Part shown: positions 14,910 through 24,574 of the stretch, one piece after another
Layout: every line of letters begins with the position of its first letter
Position numbering within the stretch: position 1 is the stretch's first letter
Assembly: GCF_003885045.1 (NCBI RefSeq)
Contig: NZ_RHJS01000002.1
Span: forward strand, 3,526,501 to 3,590,500
Length of the DNA stretch: 64,000 nt
Reading direction: 5' to 3'
From: Schaedlerella arabinosiphila
Lineage (GTDB): Bacteria; Bacillota; Clostridia; Lachnospirales; Lachnospiraceae
Notes under the pieces: model-generated
Told to the model about the DNA's origin: nothing
Seen by the model: the letters and a program-made list of their open reading frames with translations, nothing else
Database searches by the model: none
Translations under genes and position numbers: made by a program

Positions 14910-17900
14910 TTAAAATTTTATTTCCTGCTTTAAGGTAAAGGAATAGATGATCTTTTCTTTCACCCGTTTTCCAAGAAGCAGCTCCAGCGCTTCCGCATAG
15001 TATTCCAACTGGGCGTGATATTTTTCCTTCAGATCCTTCGCGCTCTGCACCCGGTCCGTCTTGTAATCCAGCACCACCAGCTCCCCGTCTTCCTCAAAAT
15101 ATACGTCGATGATTCCCTGGATCAGAATCACTTCCCCGCATGTCCCTTCCGGGTAGATCTCTTTCGCGTCCACCCCCAGCACAAAGGGCTGCTCCTTAAA
15201 AAGGTAGGACTGCCGCGCCGCCCGGTGCATCCGCTGTCCGGAAGGGCAGTGCAGAAAGCCCAGGATGTCCGGAATCCGGATACAGGCCGCCATTTCCTCC
15301 GACAGCTTTTTTTCCTCCTGCAGCCCTGCTATGGCAGCCTGCAGTTCTTCTTCCCCATAGTCTGTTGTAAAATCCAAAAGTTCCAGCAGTTTGTGGTACG
15401 CGCTTCCCCGGGAAGCCCCCGCCAGTTCCTCGCGCTCCTGCAAAAACCGGGGGATCAGTGGGATCACATCAGGCTCCTCACAGGCCAGTTCCCCGCCTTC
15501 CTCCGCAAGATAGGCCCGTTTTTTTAATTCCGACACCGTGAATTTCATTTTCAGCTTCCGGTCCGATTCATAGGAATAGGAAAAGCCTGCCTGTTCCTCC
15601 AGCCGCGCGTTCAGTTCCGGGTCATAGACCCGCCCGGTATCCCAGTGCTCCAGCACGTCTCTTGCAAGCAGCTCCCCTTTTTCCTCCGCCGCGTCCAGAA
15701 GGGCCGCCTCTCTCAAGCCCCTGACGCAGACCCGCACAGGCGCCTCCCCTTTGCAGACAGCCGGAAGCACCCAGTCCAGATAACTGCGCGCGCCGGCCAG
15801 ACGGTAAAAAGGCAGGGCACCTTCCGGCGCCGGGCTTTCTCCCTGAGAAGCTGCTTCCGCCAGGACCTTCTCCGCTTCCGGAAGCTGCCCGGTGAGAATC
15901 AGCTTTTCCTTGGCCCGGGTCATGGCCACATAGAGCACCCGAAGCTCCTCCCCAAGGTTTTCCAGCATCACCTCCCGCTGGATGATCTTTTTCAAAAGGG
16001 TGGGAATCTTCGTCCTCCGCTTTAGATCCACCGCGTCGATCCCCACGCCCCACTCGGGATGGATGATCATGCTGCCCCGCATATCCTGCGTGTTGAACCG
16101 CTTGCCCATGCCCGCCACGAACACGATGGGGAACTCCAGCCCCTTGCTCTTATGAATGCTCATGATCCGCACCGTGTCGGACTGTTCGTCCGCGATATTG
16201 GCCTCCCCGTAATCCACGTTGTATTTTTGAAGCTGCTCGATATAACGCACAAAGTTAAACAGCCCCTTATAGCTGCTCCCTTCAAATACGGCCGCCTTCT
16301 CCACCAGCATCTCCACATTCGCCGCCCGCTGTTCGCCCCCCGGCATGGCGGCGATATAAAGGCCGTATCCCGTCTCCTCCAGAATCTTCCAGAGCAGCTC
16401 ATGGATGGCCGTATAGGGCACCAGATTCCGAAAACGCTCCAACTGTGCATAAAAATGTTCCAGCCGCTCCTGGAGCTCACGGGAGCGGATCTCCCCCTCT
16501 CCCGATTCCTGCTCCGTCCGTCCTGCCTTTACATACTGCTCCGCCGCCTGGTAAAACGCGCCCTCCGGATAAGCCCTGCGGATCTCCGCCATCTGCCCTG
16601 CATCCAGCCCCCCAAAGGGAGATGCCAGCACCGCGGCAAGGGGCACGTCCTGCCTCTGGTTGTCCAAAAGCCGCAGATAATCCAGCAGCACACAGATCTC
16701 ATATGCCTCAAAATAGCCTTCCCTGCTGCCCGCGTAGGCGGGAATCCCTTCTTCCATCAGGACTGCCGAAAAGACGTCCGCCCAGCCCCGGATGCTCCGG
16801 GTCAGAATCACGATGTCCCGGTATCCTGCCCTCCGGTACTCCCCGGTCTTTTTATCCTTCACCAGCCCGTTTCGAACCAGCTCCTTGATTCGTTTCGCCA
16901 CCATCCTGGCTTCCATCTGCCGGTTGGTCCCTTCCGCACAGGCCCCGTCCTCCTCGTCCGCTGCAAGCTCCGAAGCCGCCGTGTCCAGAAGCAGCAGCTC
17001 TGTCTCGTGAACCGAACTGCCGTCCTCCCCGGCAAGGGGTTCAAAATCCGCCCCCGGATAAAGCGCCGCCTGGTCGTCATACACAATCCCTCCCAGTTCC
17101 CTGCGCATGATCCGGCGGAACACGTCGTTCACACTGTCCAGCACCTCCGCCCGGCTCCGGAAATTTTTATGAAGGTCGATCCTCTGCCGGTCGCTGTCCC
17201 CGGTATCGTAGGCGGCATATTTTTCCATGAACAATTCCGGCCGTGAAAGGCGGAACCGGTAGATGCTCTGCTTCACATCCCCCACCATAAAGATGTTGTT
17301 CCTCCCCCGGCTGACCGTGGATACGCTGGTCAAAATGGATTCCTGGATCAGGTTGCTGTCCTGATATTCGTCAATCATCACCTCCGTGAACTGCTCCTGG
17401 TATTCTTTCGCCGCCGGAGAGGGCACCAGCTCCCCGTCCTGCTCTGTCGTCAGAATCTGCAGGGCAAACTGCTCCATATCGCTGAAATCAATCATATTTT
17501 TGCTCTGCTTGAGTTTTCCAAATTCCTTTCCGAACCGGATCACCAGCTCCGTAAATACCTGCATGGTTCCGAAGGAGGATTCCATGTCACTCAGCAGTTC
17601 TTCCGGCGTTTCATAAAAGTAAGCCGCGGCCAGATCCTTCACCAGCTTTTTCACCTGATCTCTGAGCGACTTGATCTGCTCCCGTTTTTCCGCAGAGACG
17701 CTTTCATCTTTTTTCGCGGACAGACGCTTCCAGGCAACCGCCGAGATCCGCCCGTACAGCGCCGCAAAATTTTCTGCCTTGAGAATCCCTTCCACCATCT
17801 CCAGATCCGCTTCCAGCATGTCCCCATACATATACGGCCCGTCCGGTTCCTCACAGATCCGGATTCCCTGTTCAAGAAGCTCCCGGATATCCGCCAGGTA

Positions 17901-18620
17901 CTGCTTCACCTGGGACGCGGCCTTTTGGAAATATATCGGCTCCCTTACGCCGCCTTCTGCCGTATCTGATACGGATGCCTCCGGCACTTCCTGGTTTTCA
18001 GATTCCTCCGGCCGGACGGGTTCGTACGTCCGGGCGCACTGCCGAAGCCATTTTTCCGGCTGGGGGTAGCTTCGGGAATACTCGTAAAGCTGCAGGATCA
18101 ATTCCTCCAGCTTCCGGTCGTTTCTTCCGCTTCCCAGCTTTTCCACAAATTCCAGAAATTCCTCTGTCCCTTCCGCGTAGCAGGCTTCCAGCAGTTCCTC
18201 CAGAACGTCCTGCTTTAAGAGCTTTAATTCCCCTTCTTCCGCAATCCGAAATCCCGGATCTATATCAATGACATGAAAATGCTCCCGGATCACGGAAAGG
18301 CAAAAGCTGTGGATGGTGGTGATCCTCGCACTGTGGATCAGAGTCGCCTGACGCTGCAGATGCACGTCCTCCGGCCTGTTTTCCAGCTCCTTCTCAATGG
18401 CTCCCCGGATTCGCTCCTTCATTTCGGCCGCCGCTGCCTCCGTAAATGTCACAATCAGGAGACGGTCCACATCCACCGGATTGTCCCTGTCTGTCAAAAT
18501 CCGAATGATCCGTTCCACCAGCACCGCGGTCTTCCCCGATCCTGCCGCCGCGGACACCAGGATATTCCGGTTCCGAAGCTCGATCACCTTCTGCTGTTCC
18601 CTGGTCCACTGTACACCCAT
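14910..18620 (-). CDS. addA: ATP-dependent helicase/nuclease subunit A
   Basis: AddA is the UvrD-like helicase plus RecB-type nuclease of the AddAB complex, which resects double-strand breaks for RecA. The 1236-residue protein begins MGVQWTREQQKVIELR with Walker A SAAAGSGKTAVL near residue 23 and DEYQDSN (motif II) near 405. It has motif III-type GDVKQSIYRFRLSRPELF, motif V IMSIHKSKGLEFPIVF and motif VI LRVLYVAMTRAKEKL. The C-terminal nuclease has GIIDVYFEEDGELVVLDYKTD with the catalytic D...D-x-K. The ATG directly abuts the addB stop, with GGGGG eight nt before it inside the end of addB, so translation is coupled. Confidence 0.97.
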   Translation of the reverse strand: MGVQWTREQQKVIELRNRNILVSAAAGSGKTAVLVERIIRILTDRDNPVDVDRLLIVTFTEAAAAEMKERIRGAIEKELENRPEDVHLQRQATLIHSARITTIHSFCLSVIREHFHVIDIDPGFRIAEEGELKLLKQDVLEELLEACYAEGTEEFLEFVEKLGSGRNDRKLEELILQLYEYSRSYPQPEKWLRQCARTYEPVRPEESENQEVPEASVSDTAEGGVREPIYFQKAASQVKQYLADIRELLEQGIRICEEPDGPYMYGDMLEADLEMVEGILKAENFAALYGRISAVAWKRLSAKKDESVSAEKREQIKSLRDQVKKLVKDLAAAYFYETPEELLSDMESSFGTMQVFTELVIRFGKEFGKLKQSKNMIDFSDMEQFALQILTTEQDGELVPSPAAKEYQEQFTEVMIDEYQDSNLIQESILTSVSTVSRGRNNIFMVGDVKQSIYRFRLSRPELFMEKYAAYDTGDSDRQRIDLHKNFRSRAEVLDSVNDVFRRIMRRELGGIVYDDQAALYPGADFEPLAGEDGSSVHETELLLLDTAASELAADEEDGACAEGTNRQMEARMVAKRIKELVRNGLVKDKKTGEYRRAGYRDIVILTRSIRGWADVFSAVLMEEGIPAYAGSREGYFEAYEICVLLDYLRLLDNQRQDVPLAAVLASPFGGLDAGQMAEIRRAYPEGAFYQAAEQYVKAGRTEQESGEGEIRSRELQERLEHFYAQLERFRNLVPYTAIHELLWKILEETGYGLYIAAMPGGEQRAANVEMLVEKAAVFEGSSYKGLFNFVRYIEQLQKYNVDYGEANIADEQSDTVRIMSIHKSKGLEFPIVFVAGMGKRFNTQDMRGSMIIHPEWGVGIDAVDLKRRTKIPTLLKKIIQREVMLENLGEELRVLYVAMTRAKEKLILTGQLPEAEKVLAEAASQGESPAPEGALPFYRLAGARSYLDWVLPAVCKGEAPVRVCVRGLREAALLDAAEEKGELLARDVLEHWDTGRVYDPELNARLEEQAGFSYSYESDRKLKMKFTVSELKKRAYLAEEGGELACEEPDVIPLIPRFLQEREELAGASRGSAYHKLLELLDFTTDYGEEELQAAIAGLQEEKKLSEEMAACIRIPDILGFLHCPSGQRMHRAARQSYLFKEQPFVLGVDAKEIYPEGTCGEVILIQGIIDVYFEEDGELVVLDYKTDRVQSAKDLKEKYHAQLEYYAEALELLLGKRVKEKIIYSFTLKQEIKF

Positions 18621-21600
18621 TTAAAAATCCCCCTTCTCTGCCGCTCCAGGCGTCTCTTCCCCCGGCTCTCTCCGAAGCCGCCCTGCCTGTTTTGTTTCCT
18701 CCGTCTCCTCCCGGATATGCTCCATCACTTCTTCTTTGGAATAGTTCTCCAGGCTCCGGTAGGCATATCCGTCCAGCCGCGGATCGAATCCGCAGATCCC
18801 GTGGTAGGCGCAGTAATCACAGCCTGTACTCCCGTTCAGTTCATAGGGCGCGGCCTGTGCATTGCCTTCATTGATCTGTTTTTTCAGTTCCTGCTCCTTT
18901 TTCTTCGCAAAGGACAAAAACAGCGCGAAGTCCTCCGGCTCCAGCACGCGGGAACTTTTGCTCAGGCTCCCGTCCTTGTTTTTTCCAACCGGGATCAGAT
19001 TGGAGCTGCCGTTCAGATCCCGTTCCAGATGGCCGATCACCGCTTCATCCGCATTCACCAGCCCGTCCAGGCGAAGCTCTTTGAGCAGCTTTCCTTCCAG
19101 CACCCGGTCATCCGATTCCTTCTCCACAAAGGGATCCTGCATACGGTAATAAAAGATCCCTGCCGGAACCACCTCCGTCTCCCCGCTTTTATGCTTCCCC
19201 GTTTTCCTCTGTTCAATCTCCAGGGCCGCATTGAGGTACACCGGAAGCTGCATCTGCAGCCCGTGATAAAATGCCGTGATATCGAAGCTTTTCATCCCGG
19301 TCTTATAATCCGTCACCTTCACATAGACCCTGCCCTCGTCCGCGCAGGTGTCGATCCGGTCGATCTTCCCGCTGCCGAATTTCAGTTCAAATCCGCTGGG
19401 CTTAAAGTCCCCCTTCTCCATCTGCTTCGTCAGCGCCCACACGGAGCGCCGGATCAGATTCTCAATCCGGGTGATCATATACTCGTTGCGGGCGCTGCTG
19501 AACAGCACGGTATTGCCGTAATCCGCGATGCTTTCCTCCACGCTCTCCCGGATCAGGCTTTCCCTCAGCTCCTCTGTCAGTTCCGTCCAGTCCATCCGGT
19601 ACTCCTCCGCTTTTCTGGCAAACCGTTCCATGGACTGGTGGGCGATATTCCCCAGATCCAGCGATTCAAACTGATATTGTTCCCGCTCCGAAAGCCGCAG
19701 CCCATAAGTCAGAAAGTGGGCGTAAGCACAGGAGGCAAACTGCTCCAGCCTGGTCACGCTCACCCGGGAATCGTCTCCGAACAGACTCCTGGCCGCAGCC
19801 CTTGTCAGCCGGTCCGGTTCCTTCCTATAAAATGCCGCGTCCAGAATCCTCGCAGCCCCTTCCGGCTCCTGCCTCCGGTACCAGGAATACAGCTCCTTCC
19901 AGTCCTCTCCAAGGCCCTGCCTGCGGCTGCGCAGCCCCTTTGCAAGATAGAAAGCCCCCCTGTCCCGGGTCAGCTCCTGTTCCGAAAGCGTGCGCATTTC
20001 CTCATCCTGTACCATAAGCTCCGGAAACAGCCGGCGGATATCCTGGATCAGATAGGCCGGGCGAAGCGCCTTCCCGTCAGAGGATACCTTGCAAAACGAC
20101 AGATACAGCTTTTCCGACGGTTTGGTCAGATTCATATAGAGATAAAATTTCTGGATATAGGTCTTTTCCTTTGCCCCCGGCGAGAGAGACAGCTTCTGCG
20201 CGGAAAATTTTTCCCTGTCCCGCTCCGACAGAAGCCCTCCCTGTCCCAGATTGCCCGGAAGAAAGGTGTCGTTGGCTCCCACGAAAAACAGCACCTTTAA
20301 ATTGTTCAGACGGGTTCTCTCCACATCCCCGATGACCACCTGATCCAGGCTGGGCGGGATCACGCCCACTTTTGCCTCCTCTAACCCGGCATCCAAAAGC
20401 TCCCGGTATTCCTGCAGGGACACCGGTTCCTCCCCCAGCAGCTCCGCAAATTTGTCAAACAGTTCAATGACAATGCGGTAAATCTGGGAATATTCTTTTG
20501 CCAGGGCCAGCTCCCCCTCGGCCTGGAACCGAAGCTCCAATCTCTGAATCTGCTCCTGAAGCTTCTCCTGGACAAAATAATCATACACAGCCAGGGTGAT
20601 ATCCCCCACCGTCTTTTTCCGTTTCCGCAGAATAAACAGGAGGTTCTCCAGCTTTTCCACAAACCGTACCCTGAGGCCGTTGAGGAGCTGCAGTTCTTCC
20701 TCCGTACATCCCCTTGCGGCCCGCGTCCATGGCTCCTGCCATTTTTTGTAGCCCTTGATCCCCAGGGCAATCACATGGTTTTCCAGACGATCCGTCTCCT
20801 CCGTCGTGAATCCGGACATTCCGGTGCGCAGAAAACGGAACACGCTTTCATAGGAAAAGTTTTCATCCGCCATGGCCAGAAGGCTCCGCAGGTATTCCAC
20901 AAATGCGTTCAGCAGGATGCTTTTCTTGTGATCCATAAATTCCGGAATCCCAAAGGCATCGAAGGCTTTTTCCAGATGCGCCGCATAGGTGTTCATGTCG
21001 CTGGCAATCACCGCCATGTCCCTGTAGCGGTAGCCGCCTTCCCGTACCAGACGCCGGATCTGTGAGGCCACATACTCCGCCTCCTCTTTCGGATTGCGGA
21101 CCGCGTGGATGGAAACTGCGTCTGCCCGGACTTCCTCCGCCGGCGCTGTTTCCCCTGCGTTTTGCCGCTCCTCCTTTCCCATATACCGGAACAGCCGCTC
21201 TTCCAGCAGTCCCATGGCCGGGTTCTCCCGGAACCGCCGCACCGGCTTTTCGTACAGGTACACCGGCTCCTCCACCAGGGTCTTCTGCTCCCCGGCAATC
21301 TTCACAAGCCCTGTCACCATCTGCTTGCTGATGGCAAACAACTGATAGGGGTGGCGATACACAAAGGGGTCTTCCCGCTGATCCATCACCACAGTGACCA
21401 CCACCTTTTTGCAGACCTTCATCAATTCTCCCAAAAGCTTATTCTGCACCGGCGTAAATCCGGTAAATCCGTCCAGAACCACCACGCTGTTCTTCAGAAG
21501 GGCCGACTCCGGCACCAGTTCGCTCAGTACGTCCAGCAATTCCTCCTTTGTAATATATTTGTCCGCCAGATAGTCCTCAAATCCTTCGTATACCGTCCGG

Positions 21601-22076
21601 ATATCCGACAGTTTGTAATACAGGTAGCTCTCCGGCTCCAGAGTTTCCAGAAATTCATCCAGCTCCTCCACGCCGATCCCGTACTGGGTGAACTCGGAGA
21701 TTACGGATTTCACCTCGCTGATATACCCCTGTTTTTTCAGGTTCCCTTTTAAAATCTTCAGATCCTTCTCATACTTTCCCGCGATCTTCCGCAGGATCAG
21801 GTTCTTCCCTTCGTCGTCCAGTACCCGGTGTCCCTCTTTCCCCAGCTCTTCAAAGATCCGGTGGGAGAGACGCACAAAGCTTAAGACGTCAATGTTCATG
21901 ATCCCGTGCCGCGGATGCGCCATGCACAGGTCTTTCTGAGTCTGCATGGTAAACTGCTCCGGCACCAGAACCAGATAGCTGGTCTGGGGATGCTCCATGG
22001 AATCCTTTACGATCTGTTCATATAAATAATGAGACTTTCCTGCTCCTGAATTTCCAAAAATAAACTGCAATGACAT
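18621..22076 (-). CDS. addB: ATP-dependent helicase/nuclease subunit B
   Basis: AddB is the partner subunit that recognises Chi-like sites and supplies a second nuclease with an iron-sulphur cluster. The 1151-residue protein has a Walker A at its start (FGNSGAGKSHY, residues 7-17) and the RecB-like nuclease near 950 (VTDYKTGMKSFD). The C-terminal cysteine cluster GCDYCAYHGICGFD supplies three of the four cluster ligands; the first is in the ASCAYAHFL segment near residue 785. Length and order are normal for Firmicute AddB. It is immediately followed by addA. Upstream, 20 nt away, is a LuxR-type regulator on the same strand with no obvious terminator between. Confidence 0.97.
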   Translation of the reverse strand: MSLQFIFGNSGAGKSHYLYEQIVKDSMEHPQTSYLVLVPEQFTMQTQKDLCMAHPRHGIMNIDVLSFVRLSHRIFEELGKEGHRVLDDEGKNLILRKIAGKYEKDLKILKGNLKKQGYISEVKSVISEFTQYGIGVEELDEFLETLEPESYLYYKLSDIRTVYEGFEDYLADKYITKEELLDVLSELVPESALLKNSVVVLDGFTGFTPVQNKLLGELMKVCKKVVVTVVMDQREDPFVYRHPYQLFAISKQMVTGLVKIAGEQKTLVEEPVYLYEKPVRRFRENPAMGLLEERLFRYMGKEERQNAGETAPAEEVRADAVSIHAVRNPKEEAEYVASQIRRLVREGGYRYRDMAVIASDMNTYAAHLEKAFDAFGIPEFMDHKKSILLNAFVEYLRSLLAMADENFSYESVFRFLRTGMSGFTTEETDRLENHVIALGIKGYKKWQEPWTRAARGCTEEELQLLNGLRVRFVEKLENLLFILRKRKKTVGDITLAVYDYFVQEKLQEQIQRLELRFQAEGELALAKEYSQIYRIVIELFDKFAELLGEEPVSLQEYRELLDAGLEEAKVGVIPPSLDQVVIGDVERTRLNNLKVLFFVGANDTFLPGNLGQGGLLSERDREKFSAQKLSLSPGAKEKTYIQKFYLYMNLTKPSEKLYLSFCKVSSDGKALRPAYLIQDIRRLFPELMVQDEEMRTLSEQELTRDRGAFYLAKGLRSRRQGLGEDWKELYSWYRRQEPEGAARILDAAFYRKEPDRLTRAAARSLFGDDSRVSVTRLEQFASCAYAHFLTYGLRLSEREQYQFESLDLGNIAHQSMERFARKAEEYRMDWTELTEELRESLIRESVEESIADYGNTVLFSSARNEYMITRIENLIRRSVWALTKQMEKGDFKPSGFELKFGSGKIDRIDTCADEGRVYVKVTDYKTGMKSFDITAFYHGLQMQLPVYLNAALEIEQRKTGKHKSGETEVVPAGIFYYRMQDPFVEKESDDRVLEGKLLKELRLDGLVNADEAVIGHLERDLNGSSNLIPVGKNKDGSLSKSSRVLEPEDFALFLSFAKKKEQELKKQINEGNAQAAPYELNGSTGCDYCAYHGICGFDPRLDGYAYRSLENYSKEEVMEHIREETEETKQAGRLRREPGEETPGAAEKGDF

Positions 22077-22096
22077 CCGTGGTCCCTCACCTTTCC

Positions 22097-23095
22097 TTAT
22101 TGATTCAAATACCCGTTCAGTTCCCTGATCAGCTCGTTTTTACTGTTCACATTGACTTTCGCGTAAATATTGTGCGTGTGCGTCTTTACCGTGCCCATGG
22201 AAATATACAGTTCCCCGCAGATTTCCGCGGCGCTTTTATAGTCCGCCATGCAGCCCAGGATCTCCGCCTCACGGGGCGTCAGCCTGTACTTTTCGATAAA
22301 TGCCTGCATTCCTTCCCTGGGTTCCTGCCTGACCGGGAAAAATTCCCCCTCCGGCTCCGCAATGGGTTCCTCCTGCCGTTCTGGGACGTCAGGCTCCTTA
22401 TAAATCTCTGAAATACATCTGCCAGCGGAATATATGCAGAGAAACATCCACAAAATATTCTCCGAAAAATTCCGCTCGGAGATATAGGGGATGTCCGACA
22501 AGAAAGAATCAATATGGGAAATGACCAGGCTGTCTTCCAGCAGTATGCAGAGGTTCAGCAGAAATATTCCGAAGATGGGAAGCGTGTACCTGCCCATCTC
22601 TTTTTTCCGCTCAGGCTCCTGTTCCTGAAACAGGCAGATTCCGAACCAGGCGCAGTACCCCAGCCGGTAAAACTGCCGGACGGAATAAAACAGCCAGACT
22701 ACCAGATCCGTCTGGGGCTGGAACACCAGATAAATACAGATCCCAAGCATGGGCAGAATGGAAAGCCCATAGATGTTTTTCCATCTCCGCCCGGTGATCC
22801 AAAACAGAAGCAGCAGATCCAGCAGAAGGATCGCTGCAGAAATCCCGATCCTTAATGCCGGGTAGCTGATGTGGCTTAGATCCCCGGGACTGATCAGGCC
22901 GGTCGGAAGCCCGACGAACACAATATAGTGCAGCTCTGTCAGTTCCGTCAGATAACAAGTAAACAGCAGGATCAGGTACAGATATTGTTTTTTCTTTGTC
23001 CTGAGATACAGGATTCCTGCCGGAGATACTGCTGCCGCACAGAGGGCAATCAAGAAAACACTGTAAAAAAATATCACTTTTTCCAAAACGGCCAC
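22097..23095 (-). CDS. Membrane-embedded LuxR-type regulator (copy 1)
   Basis: A 332-residue protein with seven predicted membrane segments in the first 215 residues and a LuxR-type HTH at the end: YRLTPREAEILGCMADYKS, then a recognition helix in ISMGTVKTHTHNIYAKVNV. A short proline/glutamate-rich linker joins them. This suggests direct coupling of a membrane sensor to DNA binding without phosphorelay. It is a tandem paralogue of the next gene: both share HTHNIY, FSENILW, YISERNF-like phrases and an IDSFLSDI/IQTYFMDM segment. The signal and targets are unknown. The ATG at 23093-23095 follows GAGGTGGC. Confidence 0.8.
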   Translation of the reverse strand: MAVLEKVIFFYSVFLIALCAAAVSPAGILYLRTKKKQYLYLILLFTCYLTELTELHYIVFVGLPTGLISPGDLSHISYPALRIGISAAILLLDLLLLFWITGRRWKNIYGLSILPMLGICIYLVFQPQTDLVVWLFYSVRQFYRLGYCAWFGICLFQEQEPERKKEMGRYTLPIFGIFLLNLCILLEDSLVISHIDSFLSDIPYISERNFSENILWMFLCIYSAGRCISEIYKEPDVPERQEEPIAEPEGEFFPVRQEPREGMQAFIEKYRLTPREAEILGCMADYKSAAEICGELYISMGTVKTHTHNIYAKVNVNSKNELIRELNGYLNQ

Positions 23096-23179
23096 CTCGT
23101 TTTTGCCAGGGGAGTACCTGCCGCATCCTCTGCCGCGTCTTTCTCCCCGTCTTTCACACTAACATTCCTCTAAAGTCTC

Positions 23180-24235
23180 TTATCTATGCTCTGCCAGAGC
23201 ACGGATCAGTTCCTGCCTGCTTTTCACCTGAACCTTCATATAAATATTATGGGTATGGGTTTTCACGGTTCCGACGGAAATATTCAATTCCCCGCAGATC
23301 TCCGCGGTCGTCTTATCGCCAAGGATGCAGTGCAGGATCTGGATCTCCCGGGGCGTAAATTTGAATTTTTCTGCTATCTCTGTCAGATAATCGGGCTGCT
23401 CTCTGCTCTGCAGTGATACCGCCGGTCCGGGAAATTTCATCATTTCAGCGGGATTCGCCAGACCGGGGCTTTTCACGATTCCAGATCTGTCCGCAGTTCT
23501 GGCAGACACAGTTTCAAAGCGTTCTGTAACTCCGGGACTTTTCGCAGTTCCGGATCGTTCCAGTTCCCGCATGCAGTAGACCGTAGAATACAGCATAATA
23601 AAAAGCCAGAGTATATTTTCCGAAAAATTCCGCTCCGTCACGGAAAGCATATCCATAAAATAAGTCTGGATATGGGAGATCAGCAGGCTGTCCTCCAAAA
23701 GGATGGAAGCACTCAGCAAAAACACGCCCAGAATCAGAACCGAACAGCGGCTCATTCTTTTCTGCACAGCCTCGTCCTTTTCAAGAAATCTGCGAACCAG
23801 GAACATCACGCAATATCCGAAGTGGTAAATCTGGCGCGGCAGATAAAACAGCCAGATCGTCAGCAGTGTCTGGGGAAGCCAGGCTATATACCCGCAGAAC
23901 AGAATCACTGCCGCGAAAAGCAGCAAATAGCTTTTATGGAATTTTAAACTCATGATGTGCAGCAGAATCAAAAAATCTAAAAGCAAGATGGAAACCGTAG
24001 TAAAAATCCGCAGAACCGGAAAATGGATCAGATCAAAATATCGTGTATCCGCCGGAAGGCAGAAACGGGCTATATAGAGCAGCTCCACCAACTCCACCAG
24101 GTAGCTGGCCAGCAGCAGGCATATATACAGGTGGATATTCTTTTTTGACTTCACGTATAGAAGAAAAGCCATGGACAGAGAAAAAGAGCATATGATCGTC
24201 AGACTGATTCCCAGAAAAAACATCGAAGATGCCAT
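23180..24235 (-). CDS. Membrane-embedded LuxR-type regulator (copy 2)
   Basis: A 351-residue tandem paralogue of the downstream regulator, with the same plan: seven hydrophobic segments to about residue 225, a variable linker and a C-terminal LuxR HTH (KFTPREIQILHCILGDKTTAE and ISVGTVKTHTHNIYMKV). The linker is longer than in copy 1 and contains a degenerate repeat (SGTAKSPGVT, SGIVKSPGLA). The ATG at 24233-24235 has GGAGGGGG; an upstream ATG six codons earlier is also possible. Two adjacent copies suggest duplication followed by divergence of the sensor part, or a heteromeric pair. Confidence 0.8.
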   Translation of the reverse strand: MASSMFFLGISLTIICSFSLSMAFLLYVKSKKNIHLYICLLLASYLVELVELLYIARFCLPADTRYFDLIHFPVLRIFTTVSILLLDFLILLHIMSLKFHKSYLLLFAAVILFCGYIAWLPQTLLTIWLFYLPRQIYHFGYCVMFLVRRFLEKDEAVQKRMSRCSVLILGVFLLSASILLEDSLLISHIQTYFMDMLSVTERNFSENILWLFIMLYSTVYCMRELERSGTAKSPGVTERFETVSARTADRSGIVKSPGLANPAEMMKFPGPAVSLQSREQPDYLTEIAEKFKFTPREIQILHCILGDKTTAEICGELNISVGTVKTHTHNIYMKVQVKSRQELIRALAEHR

Positions 24236-24336
24236 ATGATCCCCCTCCTTCATTCCCCCCGGAATGCGGCTTCAACACAAAGAGTAAGTTGCCGAAAACT
24301 GCCGCGGCAGCTTTTCTGCATATTATCCTATCAAAA

Positions 24337-24367
24337 AAGCGGGAAAAAGTCAAAATTTTTCCCGCTT
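24337..24367 (-). terminator. Terminator of the ECF-sigma/ABC operon
   Basis: A 12-bp perfect stem (AAGCGGGAAAAA paired with TTTTTCCCGCTT) followed on the minus strand by a T-run. It lies 208 nt beyond the permease gene and before the LuxR-type pair. The 340 bases between 24236 and 24574 hold this hairpin, presumably the LuxR promoter, and no supported gene. Confidence 0.85.
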
Positions 24368-24574
24368 CCGCCCGGCTTTTCCACTCCTGGAAATGCTGCC
24401 GAAAAAGCCCTGTTTTCAAAGGGTTTAGAAAGGTTTATATCAAAAGATGGAGAAAGGTGCGTAAAAATCAATCTTCTGGAAAGTGAAAATTTCTGCTGAA
24501 TCTGATCAGATAGCCTTCCCAAAGCCATTCCGCATCAGATGATCCGCCAACTGATCATATCCGCTCTTATTACA

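Noticed and set aside
18273..20300. A 675-codon open frame on the plus strand opposite addB
   Set aside because: It lies wholly antisense to a clearly recognisable addB/addA junction; it is a mirror of GC-rich codons and has no family likeness.
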